Assembly: GCA_037045355.1 (NCBI GenBank) | Contig: JBAOHO010000012.1 | Coordinates: forward strand, 318,324-382,323 | Direction: 5' to 3' | Source of the DNA: Candidatus Nanopelagicales bacterium | GTDB taxonomy: Bacteria > Actinomycetota > Actinomycetes > S36-B12 > GCA-2699445 | Length of the DNA stretch: 64,000 bases | Part shown: positions 1 through 9,452 of the stretch, in pieces | Layout of the letters: each line of letters begins with the position of its first letter | Position numbering within the stretch: the first letter of the stretch is position 1 | Notes under the pieces: model-generated | The model's database searches: none | The model's input: only the letters and a program-made list of their open reading frames with translations | Told to the model about the DNA's origin: nothing | Made by a program: the position numbers and the translations under genes

Positions 1-305
1 TCGTCTTCGAGCACGAGAGTGGAGTCGGCGGCCCGGCCGATCGTGATGGGCGTCGCTCCGAGGGGAACGACGGTTCCCGACAGCGGACCCTCGGTGACCA
101 CCAGCCGGTTGCCGCGGCCCCCGGAACGGGCCCGACGCGACGGCGGGGCCGGTGCTGGATGCTGCTGCCCGGCGGCGAGTGCGACCGGACGGGCCTCGCG
201 CGGGGCGCGCAGGTCGCGGCGCAGCACACTCAAAGTGAACAGAACCCCCACCCACAACAGCACCAGGAAACCCAGTCGCAGCAGCGTGAGGGCCAGTTCG
301 GACAT
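1..305 (-). CDS. fhaB: FHA-domain protein FhaB, N-terminal part (runs off the window)
   Basis: The ATG lies at 305-303 on the minus strand and overlaps the fhaA stop by one base (TGATG), so the two genes are translationally coupled. About 101 codons are visible before the window edge. Residues ~4-24 form one hydrophobic helix (LTLLRLGFLVLLWVG), followed by an Arg/Ala/Pro-rich linker. From ~residue 70 the start of an FHA domain is seen (ITIGRAADSTLVLED). This layout matches FhaB (FipA) of actinobacteria, a membrane-anchored phosphothreonine-binding protein that works with Ser/Thr kinases and the cell-division/cell-wall machinery. In related genomes pstP, rodA, pbpA, pknA and pknB follow; here they would lie left of the window. 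Partial only because of the window boundary. Confidence 0.85.
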   Translation of the reverse strand, partial: MSELALTLLRLGFLVLLWVGVLFTLSVLRRDLRAPREARPVALAAGQQHPAPAPPSRRARSGGRGNRLVVTEGPLSGTVVPLGATPITIGRAADSTLVLED

Positions 306-1003
306 CAGATGTCCCGGTACGTCACGACGGTGGATCCCACCTGGATCCGGGCTCCGTCGTGCAGAGGGGCTTCGGTCACCTTGCGGCCATCGACCAGGGT
401 GCCGTTGGTGGAGCCGAGATCGCGCACGATGACCGGCAGCCCGAGGACGATCTCGGCGTGCGCCCGGCTGACGCCGGCGTCGTCGAGTTGGATGTCCGCT
501 CCTTGCCCTCGGCCCAGCCGGGTGTGGCTGCGGGTCAGGGGATAGGAGGTGGCGCCGATCATGAGCCGGGGGTGACCGGTGGCGTTGCCGGGCGGCACCG
601 GGGTCACGGATCGGGAGGTTCCGCCGGCGTCATCGGGGTGCGCCTGGCTGCGCACGCGGAACACCCCGGTGCTCAGATCGGGGTCCTCGGCGAACCTGAC
701 GTCGACCGAACCGAGGAACGTGTAGCGCTGCTCGGTCGCGTACTGCCGGGCCACCTGTGCGAGCTCCGCGCGCATCTGGTCGGCGTACACATCGAGACGT
801 TCGATGTCGGTACTGGACAACTCGATGGTGAAGATGTTCGGCACGACAGTGCGGCCCTTGCTCACGATGGCTGAGCGGGTGTCCATCTCGCGCTGGATCC
901 GGGCCGCCAGTTCGACGGGCTCCACCGCGTCGCGGAACGCCTTGGCGAAGGTGCCGTTGACCAGCTGGTCCAGGCGCTGTTCGAAGTTGTCGAGCAGGCC
1001 CAT
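305..1003 (-). CDS. fhaA: FHA-domain protein FhaA (DUF3662-FHA)
   Basis: 232 residues starting MGLLDNFEQRLDQLV, preceded by a GGGAGG-like ribosome site at about 1010-1016. Residues ~1-115 match the DUF3662 domain typical of FhaA. A polar linker (~116-145) leads to a C-terminal FHA domain (~150-232) with the phosphothreonine-binding signatures LGRG, SRAHAEI and GSTNGTLVDG. FhaA is a cytoplasmic adaptor that binds phosphorylated partners of the Ser/Thr kinase network controlling cell-wall synthesis. It is shorter than the mycobacterial protein because the linker is short. It is the first gene of the fhaA-fhaB operon, and the stop codon overlaps the fhaB start. Confidence 0.92.
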   Translation of the reverse strand: MGLLDNFEQRLDQLVNGTFAKAFRDAVEPVELAARIQREMDTRSAIVSKGRTVVPNIFTIELSSTDIERLDVYADQMRAELAQVARQYATEQRYTFLGSVDVRFAEDPDLSTGVFRVRSQAHPDDAGGTSRSVTPVPPGNATGHPRLMIGATSYPLTRSHTRLGRGQGADIQLDDAGVSRAHAEIVLGLPVIVRDLGSTNGTLVDGRKVTEAPLHDGARIQVGSTVVTYRDI

Positions 1004-1181
1004 CGTTCACCTCCCGGTGCCTAGACGTCGGTCGATGCTATCCGCGCCCGACCACCTCGGGGGAGTGATGGGGGCAACACGTGGCGGTCACCTGGCACGA
1101 CGACGGTCGCGGCTGGCGATGTGCGTAACATCGGACCACTCGTTCGGGATTCGCTGCGCCTCCGTTAGGCCGACCTGACTA

Positions 1182-1241
1182 GGCCAAAAGTCCTAAGTTC
1201 CCCCCAGCACTTGTACCCCGCGGGGTAGCCGTGCCTACACT
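1182..1241 (+). promoter_or_regulatory. Candidate pilin promoter and upstream motif
   Basis: The 297-base gap between fhaA (leftward) and the pilin gene (rightward) must hold both promoters. It contains an imperfect dyad GGCCAAAAGTCC at 1182-1193. A possible sigma-70 pair follows: TTGTAC at 1211-1216 and TACACT at 1236-1241, with a 19-base spacer. This would leave a leader of about 55 bases before the pilin ATG at 1301. The spacing is not ideal and the assignment is a guess from sequence alone. I looked for a c-di-GMP riboswitch in the leader and did not recognise one. Confidence 0.25.
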
Positions 1242-1300
1242 CAGAGTGACGGGCGGGAAATCGGCCCGCACTGGTCAATGGAAGAAAGAGTGGGAAGACC

Positions 1301-1685
1301 ATGTCGAAGTATCTGCGCCGGGTTCATCGCGAGGACGAAGGCTTCTCGCTGGTTGAACTCCTTATTGTCATCGTCGTGCTGGGCATCCTGGGCGGCATCG
1401 TTGTGTTCGGAGTTGGCGAACTTCCGCGCTGATTCGTACTCGAGGCAGCGTGTGAACGCGAATCGTGAAGCAGGTCAACGTGGGATCTCAGGCCTACACG
1501 CGCAAAGACGGGCAACGTCGCTAGCTGATGTTGATGCATTGGTGACTGCGGGCTACTTGGAAAGCAATTCAACCGCTGGCTCCAACAGCATTTACGATCG
1601 CACAAGCGAATGCGGCAGGCCCCCCAGTCGTAAAGATAGGGCCAGGCGCTGGTCAACGGCAACCCAGCCGCTTCGGGGTGTGTGA
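1301..1685 (+). CDS. Type IV major pilin, frameshifted
   Basis: The ATG at 1301 follows a GGAAGACC-type ribosome site. The first 43 codons give a class III signal of a type IV prepilin: a short basic leader, then EDEG^FSLVELLIVIVVLG, with Gly at -1, Phe at +1 and the conserved Glu at +5, and a hydrophobic helix. The frame then stops at 1430. The remainder of a pilin (NFRADSY, then LADVDALVTAGYLE) is read in another frame to about 1685. One-base corrections around 1418, 1468, 1493 and 1514 restore a continuous pilin-like sequence, which suggests sequencing indels rather than true decay. It would be the main fibre subunit, cleaved by a prepilin peptidase not present here and assembled by PilB and PilC. 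The exact stop is uncertain because of the frame changes. Confidence 0.75.
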
Positions 1686-1707
1686 CCTCGCTAGGACTCG
1701 ACAGACG

Positions 1708-1742
1708 AAATGCGGGCCACACCCAGCGTGTGGCCCGCATTT
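1708..1742. terminator. Bidirectional hairpin terminator between pilin and pilT
   Basis: A perfect 15-bp stem (arms 1708-1722 and 1728-1742, AAATGCGGGCCACAC and its complement) closes a 5-base loop. The A-run on the left arm and T-run on the right arm make it a usable intrinsic terminator in both directions. It sits between two convergent genes: the pilin (ending ~1685) and pilT (ending 1798). Confidence 0.85.
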
Positions 1743-1797
1743 GTCTGCGCCTGCGGCGTTGATCACCATTGGTGAGGCCTCGACCCCCGCAGGGCAG

Positions 1798-2859
1798 TCA
1801 TCCCTTCGCAACCTCGTTGGGGTGTTGGGAGCGTATCGCTGCCTGTTCGTAGTCGACCAGTCCCTTCTGCACCAGATCGCTGAGTGAATCCTCGAGTGAC
1901 ATCATTCCCTCCTTGCGACCCATGATGAGTTGATTGCGCAACTGGTTGGTCCGCCCCTCCTTGATGAGGTTGCGGATCGATGAGTTGTTCTTGAGCACCT
2001 CGTAGGCGGCCACCAGCCCCCCACCGCGGCGCGGCAGTAGCCGCTGGTAGACCACGGCCTTCAAGGAGAGTGCCAGTTGGGTGCGGATCTGGCTCTGCTC
2101 GTCACCGGGGAACACCTCCACGAGCCTGTCCATGGTCTGCGCCGTGTCGTTGGTGTGGACCGTCGCGAGCACCAGGTGACCGGTCTCGGCCAGCGTGAGG
2201 GCGAAGCGAATCGATTCGAGATCTCGCAGCTCGCCGACCAGGATCACGTCCGGGTCTTCGCGGAGGGCGCTGCGCAGCGCTGCGGCAAACGACTCGGTGT
2301 CTTCGCCGACGGCTCGCTGATGCACGGCAGCCTTTTGATGCGAGTGCACGTACTCGATGGGGTCTTCGATGGTGATGATGTGAACGGCCCGATTAGCTGC
2401 GATCCAGTCGAGCATCGTCGCCAGGGTCGTGGACTTGCCGGACCCAGTGGGTCCGGTGACCAGGATCAGGCCCTGATCGGCCGCCGCCAGTTCCCGTACG
2501 CTCATCGGGATTCCCAGATCATCGAAACTGGGGATTGTGTGCGGCATGATCCGCAGCGCCAGTGCGACGGTGTTTCGTTGCCTGTAGGCGTTACCCCGTA
2601 TGCGGGCCTGGCCCCGCCAACCGAATGAGAAGTCCACATCGTGACCGCGACGGCAGTCGTCGAGTTGCTCGTCGGTGAGCAACTCGCGCGCCAGTCGCTC
2701 AATCTCGGCGGGTTTCATCACTTCGGTGCCCGCGAGCGGGATGAGGTCCATGTGCACGCGGATCAGCGGCCGGCTCATCGCGGACAGATGCAGGTCGGTC
2801 CCTCCCGCATCCCATAGAGCACCGAGCAAACTGTCGACCGTCCAGACTTCCGTGCTCAT
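1798..2859 (-). CDS. pilT: Type IV pilus retraction ATPase PilT
   Basis: I chose the ATG at 2859 (MSTEVWTVDSLLGALWD; 353 residues) because upstream codons look like non-coding intergenic sequence and the family starts here. The N-terminal PilT domain contains GGTDLHLS. The RecA-like ATPase core has Walker A GPTGSGKSTT near residue 135, the Asp box TIEDPIEY, Walker B with LREDPDVILVGELRD, and the His box TGHLVLATVHT. PilT is the cytoplasmic hexameric motor that depolymerises the pilus. It is transcribed divergently from pilB, with 94 bp between the start codons. The gene is intact, unlike the neighbouring pilin genes. A second PilT/PilU-type role cannot be excluded. Confidence 0.92.
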   Translation of the reverse strand: MSTEVWTVDSLLGALWDAGGTDLHLSAMSRPLIRVHMDLIPLAGTEVMKPAEIERLARELLTDEQLDDCRRGHDVDFSFGWRGQARIRGNAYRQRNTVALALRIMPHTIPSFDDLGIPMSVRELAAADQGLILVTGPTGSGKSTTLATMLDWIAANRAVHIITIEDPIEYVHSHQKAAVHQRAVGEDTESFAAALRSALREDPDVILVGELRDLESIRFALTLAETGHLVLATVHTNDTAQTMDRLVEVFPGDEQSQIRTQLALSLKAVVYQRLLPRRGGGLVAAYEVLKNNSSIRNLIKEGRTNQLRNQLIMGRKEGMMSLEDSLSDLVQKGLVDYEQAAIRSQHPNEVAKG

Positions 2860-2953
2860 ATCCACCAGACTAGGGCGTGGCGCCACGCGCCGAGGCGTGG
2901 TGCGTTTGCGGTCGGTGGCAGTTGTCGCCGAGGTTTCACGGGAAGGAGTTCTG

Positions 2954-4756
2954 ATGCGGATTCGCCGGGCCTCCAAGAGTGACGCACAGAAGGCGACCCA
3001 GCCATCGCCCGCCGCAGCTCCTCAGCCGGCGTCCCCCTCGCCGGCCGGCAGACCCGTTCCACTGGGCCAGCTCCTGATCAACCGCGGTGCCATCACGCCG
3101 GCGGAACTCGCAGAGGCGGTGGACCAGCAGGCGGAGTCGGGCAAGAAGATCGGCGAACTCCTTGTCGACCTCGGCATGGTCGACGAGAGGGATGTGCTCG
3201 GAGCTCTGTCCGATCAGTTCGGTATCGGGCTGGCGCAACTCAAGGGCCAGACTCTGGACTCACAAGTAGCGGGGCTGCTTCCCGAGACGATGGTGCGGAG
3301 CCTGCGCGCCCTCCCCATCGCTCGCGAACCCGATGGCACGGTCGTGATTGCCACCAGCAATCTGCAGGCGTGTGCCCCCTCGGAGCGGGGAGAGTTCGAG
3401 GCCAAGCTGCGCGACGCGATCGGCGCCCCGGTGATCCTGAAGGTGGCAACCGAGAACGACATCCGATGGGCCATCTCGACTATCTACCACGCGTTCGATC
3501 AAGTGAGCGGCCAAGTCGACCAATACGTCGCGACCCATGGTCGGCGCGAGGCCGCCACTGCCACGAACGTCGCGATCGAAGCGGCCGCCAGCGATGCGCC
3601 CGTCGTCAAGATCGTGGACATGATCCTCACGCAGGCCATGCGGGATCGTGCCTCCGACATTCACATCGAGCCCCAAGGCGAGCAAGTGCGGGTCCGGTAC
3701 CGCATCGACGGCGCCCTACATGAAGCGCTGACCTTGCCCGGGAGCATGGCCGGAGCGCTGTCCAGCCGAATCAAGATCATGGCCGGGATGAGCATCGTGG
3801 AGCGCCGCCGCCCCCAAGACGGTCAGATCGCTATGACGATCGACGGTCACTCCGTGGACATCCGCGTGTCTACCACCGGGGTGGTCTTCGGCGAGAAGGT
3901 GGTGCTGCGGGTCCTCGACCGCACCAAGGCCGTTCTGCAGTTACGGGACCTCGGCATGGGAGGTACCATGCTGCGTTCCTACCGGGACATGCTGGCGTCG
4001 CCTTACGGGATGGTCTTGTGCGCTGGCCCAACCGGCAGCGGTAAGACCACGACCCTGTATGCCTCGTTGAACGAGATCAACGAGGTCTACAGCAACATCA
4101 CAACCATTGAGGACCCCGTCGAGTACGTGTTCCCGAGTGTGAATCAGATCCAGATCAACGAAGCCGCCGGCATCACCTTCGCATCAGGGCTACGCGCGAT
4201 CCTGCGCCAGGACCCCGATGTGATCCTGGTCGGCGAGATCCGCGACGTCGAGACGGCGAACATCGCCGTCCAGTCCGCACTGACGGGCCACTTCGTGTTG
4301 TCGTCCGTGCACGCCACCGATGCTGTGTCGTCTCTCTATCGCTTCATCGACATGGGCATCGAGACCTTCCTGTTGTCAGCCTCCGTGCTTGGCGTCGTCG
4401 GGCAGCGCCTGGTTCGGCGCACCTGCAACGACTGCCGGGAGCCCTACCAGCCCACCCCTGACGAGCTGTCCTACTACGAGCGCATGGGCGGGGAGCCCAA
4501 GGAGGAGTTCTCGGCAGGTGTCGGCTGCACTCACTGTGCGCATACCGGGTATGCCGGTCGCGTGGGCGTCTATGAGCTGCTCAGTATGTCTCCCGAGATG
4601 AAGGAACTGATCGTCCGCGCCAGCACCACTCACTCCGACATCCGGGAACTCGCGATCGCGCAGGGAACGCGGACCTTGGGTCAGGAAGGTATCCGCCTGG
4701 TAGAGCGGGATCGGACCACGATCGCGGAGATCATCCGCAGCATCTACACCCTCTGA
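2954..4756 (+). CDS. pilB: Type IV pilus assembly ATPase PilB
   Basis: The ATG at 2954 sits 5 bases after GGAAGGAG (2941-2948) and gives 600 residues. After a Pro/Ala-rich leader, residues ~35-160 are a GSPII_E/MshEN N-terminal domain with the tandem LGxLLxxxGxI...L..A..Q pattern. The ATPase core follows, with Walker A GPTGSGKTTT (~358), TTIEDPVEY, RQDPDVILVGEIRD and TGHFVLSSVHATD. The tetracysteine zinc site is CNDC (~491) plus CTHC (~525). PilB is the cytoplasmic hexamer that drives pilin polymerisation through PilC. MshEN domains bind c-di-GMP in several PilB/GspE proteins. In the first repeat here the Arg before LG is a Pro, so binding is uncertain. The gene is intact and is followed 6 bases later by pilC. 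Confidence 0.93.
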   Translation: MRIRRASKSDAQKATQPSPAAAPQPASPSPAGRPVPLGQLLINRGAITPAELAEAVDQQAESGKKIGELLVDLGMVDERDVLGALSDQFGIGLAQLKGQTLDSQVAGLLPETMVRSLRALPIAREPDGTVVIATSNLQACAPSERGEFEAKLRDAIGAPVILKVATENDIRWAISTIYHAFDQVSGQVDQYVATHGRREAATATNVAIEAAASDAPVVKIVDMILTQAMRDRASDIHIEPQGEQVRVRYRIDGALHEALTLPGSMAGALSSRIKIMAGMSIVERRRPQDGQIAMTIDGHSVDIRVSTTGVVFGEKVVLRVLDRTKAVLQLRDLGMGGTMLRSYRDMLASPYGMVLCAGPTGSGKTTTLYASLNEINEVYSNITTIEDPVEYVFPSVNQIQINEAAGITFASGLRAILRQDPDVILVGEIRDVETANIAVQSALTGHFVLSSVHATDAVSSLYRFIDMGIETFLLSASVLGVVGQRLVRRTCNDCREPYQPTPDELSYYERMGGEPKEEFSAGVGCTHCAHTGYAGRVGVYELLSMSPEMKELIVRASTTHSDIRELAIAQGTRTLGQEGIRLVERDRTTIAEIIRSIYTL

Positions 4757-4762
4757 GTCGTC

Positions 4763-5978
4763 ATGCCGAAGTTCGTCTACACCGCCCTCGACCGGACCGG
4801 GGCTGAGGTGTCGGGTCAAGACGCGGGCGAAGACTGTTCTCGCAGGTCCGTTTCGAGCTCGAGGAGCAGGACCTAACGGTGACCTCGATCGAGGCCAAGA
4901 AGGGTCTGACCGAACTCGACATCACCCCCGCTCGGATCAAGCCCGCCGAGTTGATGCACATCTCGCGCCAACTCGCGGCGTTCCTGCGGGCCGGCATTCC
5001 GATCCTCGACGCCCTCGCTGAATTGCGAGAAGGGACGGAGAACCGGGGGACAAAGCGGGTACTGGCGTGAGATTGGCGACGATCTTGCCGCAGGGTCGAC
5101 CTTGAGTGAGGCCTTTGAGAAACACTCCAACGACTTTCCGCCCTACTATCTCGGGATCCTCCGGTCGGCGGAATTGACCGGCAATCTCGACACGGTCCTG
5201 GATCGGCTAGCCATCGACATCGAACGGGATCATGAGTCCCGTCGCAAACTGCGCAGCGCCATGACGTACCCGGCCATCGTCGCGGTCATCAGCGTAGGAA
5301 CTGTGGTGGTGCTGACGATGTTCGTCTTGCCGAAGTTCCAGGAATTCTTCCAGAGCCTCGATGCCGAGTTGCCGGCACCCACTCGATTGCTCCTGGCGAT
5401 CAGCGCATTCATCCAGCAGTGGGCGTGGTTGATCGGTCTCATCGTGCTCGTACTGGTCGTCGCGTACGTCATTCGCGATCACGGACTCACGCGGGTCGCA
5501 CGAGCCCGGGACCGCGCGATACTGAAACTGCCCGTTGTGGGTAGCACCGTCCAGGTCGCGATGGCTGAACGGTTCACTCGCGTGCTCGCCTCACTCGTGA
5601 GCGCGGGCGTACCATTGCCCCAGGCCATGGGAGTCAGCGTGGACAGCCTCAAGAACCTCGCCTTCGAGGAGCCGCTGCAAGAAGCCCGGACGGCCATGAT
5701 GGAAGGCGCCGGGCTCGCGGGTCCGATCGCAGTCACGCGCCTGTTTCCCCCGATGGCTGTGCAGATGATCCGCGTCGGCGAAGAGACCGGCAGCCTCGAC
5801 AGCCAGTTGGAGGTCGCCGCCGAGTTCTACGAGCGGGAGCTTGACTACAAGGTCAAGAAGCTGGCGGCGCTCGTCGGAACCGGCTGTCATCGTGTTCATG
5901 GGCGGGCTCGTGGGTTTCGTGGCAGTGGCACTGGTCTCTGCTATGTACGGCATCTTTAGGGCGACGAATCTGACATGA
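4763..5978 (+). CDS. pilC: Type IV pilus inner-membrane platform PilC, frameshifted
   Basis: It starts MPKFVYTALDRTGAEVSG at 4763 and ends with GIFRATNLT and a stop at 5976-5978. Three frame changes interrupt it: near 4820, an extra G near 5067 (correction restores LAEIGDDLAAGSTLSEAF), and an extra G near 5877 (restores VEPAVIVFMGG). The restored protein has two GspF domains. The first contains ISRQLAAFLRAGIPILDAL, a typical PilC signature, and the second FTRVLASLVSAGVPLPQAM. Three membrane segments are visible (~residues 170-190, 215-235 and the C-terminus). PilC is the membrane platform that couples PilB/PilT to the pilus. The codon-exact restoration argues for assembly indels. The stop overlaps the next ATG (ATGA). 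Confidence 0.85.
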
Positions 5979-6530
5979 GCGGCTTCCGGCCCTCTGCTCT
6001 CCAGCGCGCCGCTGGAGAGACCCTCATTGAGACCGTGCTCGCGATCATGATCCTGGATCTCGACGGCAGCGGTCAGCGGTGCCGTGATGATGGCCACCGG
6101 CGCGGCAGCCATGAACAGCCAGCTCACCGATTCCGACATGATCCTCCGAAGTTGGGCCGAGAAGGTCGCCGTGGCGCAATACGAGCGCTGTCGTGATGCG
6201 ACAGACTCGAGTTGGCCGAAGCCACCCTTGATCGACCCTGACGCACCCGATTGGACCGATGGCGGGCCCGGCACCTGGGAAGGTGCGGTAGGCGAGATCC
6301 AGTACACAGCCACGATCGCCGAAGTCGCCTACTGGGATAACAAGGCGACGAATCCGGGCTTCGTCGGGACCTGTGACCCGCCGTCCGAGGACTCTGGTAT
6401 CCAGCGAGTCACCATCCAAGTGACCTCAGAGGGATTGGGCCTCCCCAGCACCGCGAAGACGCTCGAAGTCACCGTGCGCAATCCCTGCAAGACCGTCGAC
6501 CCGGACGAGGATGACGGATGCTCCGCCTGA
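5975..6530 (+). CDS. Minor type IV prepilin (PilV-like), frameshifted
   Basis: The ATG at 5975 overlaps the pilC stop. The N-terminus carries a prepilin signal AAG^ETLIETVLAIMI (Glu at +5). One base too many near 6055 breaks the frame. Dropping it restores ILISTAAVSGAVMMATGAAAM, and the frame then runs to a stop at 6528-6530. The mature part (~150 residues) is acidic, with four Cys, a Trp/Pro-rich stretch, and C-terminal beta-rich sequence ending CKTVDPDEDDGCSA. It is probably a low-abundance pseudopilin that primes or tips the pilus. No finer family can be assigned. The next prepilin gene starts inside its end (6518). Confidence 0.7.
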
Positions 6531-7107
6531 GCACACAGTGGCAGGACCCGGGTGATCGATCCGGGGCCGCTCCGACGGCGTCACCTTGATCGAATTGGTA
6601 GTGGTCGTCGCCGTGATGGGGATCGTGTTGTCGGGCATTACCGCGCTGCTGTTGGTGTCGACGAGTGCGACCCAGAAGGCGCGCGAGCAACTCAACCAGG
6701 ACGGTGGGCTGAGACTCGCCTCCGTGTACTTCAACCCTGACGTTCAGAGCGCGGACCTCGTTGAGAGAGGCACTGCAAACTGCGGCTCTAACTCTGAGGC
6801 AGTGATAGTTCTGAGCGGAACCGACTACCGGCAAGACTTGAACTCCCCAATCGAAACGACTGTCAGCTACGTCGTCACGAATGGTGATGCTAACGGGAAG
6901 TCCCTAACCCGCTATGCGTGTGAAGACGGTGAGCTGACCGACGAGGTCGTTGTGGCGGAGGGACTGGATTCCACTGTCTCGGCTTGGGCGGAGTGTCGTG
7001 ACACGAACGGCGATGAGGTCCAAGGCTGTGGTGCTGAGGCTTCCAGCGTAACCCTGATTACGAACGCTCAAGTTCCGAATCAGAACCACCTTCGGTGCAT
7101 CGTATGA
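6518..7107 (+). CDS. Minor type IV prepilin (PilW-like), frameshifted
   Basis: The ATG at 6518 overlaps the previous gene by 13 bases. The start frame meets a stop near 6587. Adding one G to the GGGG run at about 6573-6576 restores SGGRSDG^VTLIELVVVVAVMGI, a prepilin signal with Glu at +5, and the frame then continues to 7107. The mature domain (~165 residues) has four or more Cys (CGSNSE, YACEDGE, AECRD, QGCGAE) and ends NHLRCIV, which suggests disulfide-stabilised beta sheets. It lies in the pilus operon between the first minor pilin and the PilX-like gene. The defect falls in a homopolymer, the commonest place for long-read indels. Confidence 0.7.
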
Positions 7108-7126
7108 CTGCTGCGAGGCGATCAGC

Positions 7127-9369
7127 ATGATCCGCAAGGCAGCGCTCTTCAGGGATTTTCGCCGGGATGACACCGGCGCATCGCTGATCTTGGTCATGGC
7201 CCTGCTGATGTTCGTCGGGCTCGTCACGGCCGCCGCGTTGAACTATGCACAGACGAGCCTGGGGACCACCGATGTGCTCGAGGATCGCGTAGCCCAGGAC
7301 TACGACGTCGACGGCGCCCTGCAGACCGGGATAAACCGAATCCGAACCAGTGACTTCATCAGCAGCGAGTCGAAGGACGGCAAACTCGTGGATCCCCCGC
7401 TTCCCTTCTGGTTCCCGGGGCCAGATGGAGCAGGGGAAGAAGGTTCTGGTTACATTCCAGCCGGTCATCGGTACGGGGTACAAATGGCACTGCCGTTACC
7501 CGGACCCCGAACTGGACCGTGCTGGCGACGGAGAACTCAGGGATCGGGGGATCCTCTCGTGTTGATCGAACCGTTGGCGACAAGGCGCGGATCGCGGGAC
7601 CTTTGGCGTCCAACGGAAGTGTCGATGCGGGATCAGGCGAGATCGAGGCTGATGGACCTGTGCGCGCGTCTGGTGCTTGTTCGGGCAGTGTGGTCAGCCT
7701 TGTTGGCGACAAGGAATGCTCTGTGGGTGCGACGGCTACGCCTTTCCTACACCCAGCCTGAAGGCACCGTGATCCGCCGGGATCTACCAGAGTGCCAGCC
7801 AGGGGACGTTACCCCGTTCGAACCGGGTCTATACGACGATGCTGCCGCCCTTCAGAGTTTCATGAATACCGAGTGCTCCAACTCCATACTCTGGTTCCCG
7901 GGTGCCGCTCAGGGTGCTGCCTACTTCTTCGACTTTCGCAACGGGGAGGATGAGGATCCACCGAGTGATGATGAAAAGGTCTGGCACCTGAACAACTCAG
8001 ACCTTCGGGTTGTCGTAGGGGGGGCGAGTGAGCCTGATGGCTCCATTCCCGGATCCTGTCCGAGCCCCCGCTGACTCGAGAGGATAACCGGGGGGCCGCA
8101 TTGGTTTTCGGAGGTGCAAGCCGGCTCAAGATCGAAGCTGGTCAGATGGAAGTGTGTGGTCCGGGGGATGTGGACGACCCTCCCATAGGGATCTTCGGCG
8201 GCACGGAGGACCGGGGAACCATCAGACCGTCCCGGCATTCGGTACGGTCCCGAGGAGGGCCCTCTGCCTAATGTCATCCCCGCCACCTTGGATGACGGGA
8301 TTCTGACCCTGTCGGAGTTTCAGAGAGTCTCTCCAGATTCACTAGGCCCCCCAGCGATACGGCAAGTAGGCGTGCGCAGTATGACTTCCCGGAGCGGATC
8401 CGTCAGTGGGACGAAGACAGGCAATCCCGATGCAACAACAACAGTGCTTGCCCGGGAGCCGTCACGGCAACGATCACAAACAGAAACCAAACGCCCCAGG
8501 CGGTGGTGAGTGGATTCGACCCATCGGAGGCCAAGGACGGGACCGATGACCTTCCTTCGATCGAACCAGACACGGTTGTGGAGTACGCGAAGGTCTACGT
8601 GCGGCACCGGGAGTGGCGGACTGGAGGTAGCGCGTGGCTCGATTCCGCAAGGTTGACGGTCACCCCCCGGTGGTCCGACGGGACCGAAGGGACTGAAATC
8701 ACGTTGATGAGTCCGATCGAGCAAAGCAACAATGAGGATTGGATCGACGATCCCTTCAGGCTCCCTGACTCGCTGCTGGCCGACATTCGCGCAAAGGGGT
8801 TCCTGGGCGCCACCGTGACGTGGGAGATCTTGCCCTATCGGTCCGGCACGCAGCCCAGTTTCGAAACTAGTCTGGACTCCATTGTCATGGTGATGAAGAC
8901 CGATGGCGTGAGCGACTCCGCCTTCCGTAAGCAGGACACCAACAACATCCCGGGTGGCAACTGCGTGCGAGCGGGAACGTGCGCCATGGTGGAGGCGGGC
9001 AGCAGTGGGCATTTCCATGTCCAGGGAACCGGCTATTCGGACCTCGGGGTATTCGACCTCGCCCAAGATGAGATCAGAGCCCCGGTTTTTGCCTCGGGCC
9101 TCATCGGTCGTCAGGTCCGTCTTAACGCCTCTAATGCCGGCAGTTACGACGGACCAACCATCAATCGGCCGAGACCGCTCAAGATGCTGATCCGGGCCTA
9201 CACCTGCACGGAGCCCAATGGCGACTGCGGCGATGAGAGTGGCCCGGTACTCACTGGCGGGGGCTGGGAGTTGGCAGGAACAGCGACGGCCACTTATGAA
9301 GACCCCGGAGGATCAGTCACTGAGGGCAGTCGCAAGGTCGCTGTCGAATCGTGGTGGATCAAGCGGTAG
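7127..9369 (+). CDS. PilX-like pilus-associated protein, multiply frameshifted
   Basis: It starts MIRKAALFRDFRRDDTGAS at 7127, followed by one hydrophobic helix (LILVMALLMFVGLVTAAAL) with no prepilin Glu+5, as in PilX N-terminal proteins. A coherent extracellular sequence continues in changing frames: 7127-~7430 (frame 2), ~7490-7755 (frame 1), ~7755-8072 (frame 2), ~8095-8270, and ~8500-9369 (frame 1, ending KVAVESWWIKR). At least four indels are therefore present. If joined it would be about 745 residues, rich in Asp, Gly and Ser with scattered Cys pairs (e.g. YTCTEPNGDCGDE), consistent with a large pilus-tip or surface adhesin. It could instead be two genes broken near 8,300-8,500, but the absence of a new start and ribosome site favours one. 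Confidence 0.6.
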
Positions 9370-9452
9370 TTGCCCGAGTGTGAGTGCGACGGCCGCTCGA
9401 CCACTCGTGACGGGGTGCTGCCTGTGGCACAGTTGGAGAGGGTAGGTGGCAC

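Noticed and set aside
1242..1300. c-di-GMP riboswitch in the pilin leader
   Set aside because: The leader is only ~55 bases and shows none of the conserved GEMM helices.
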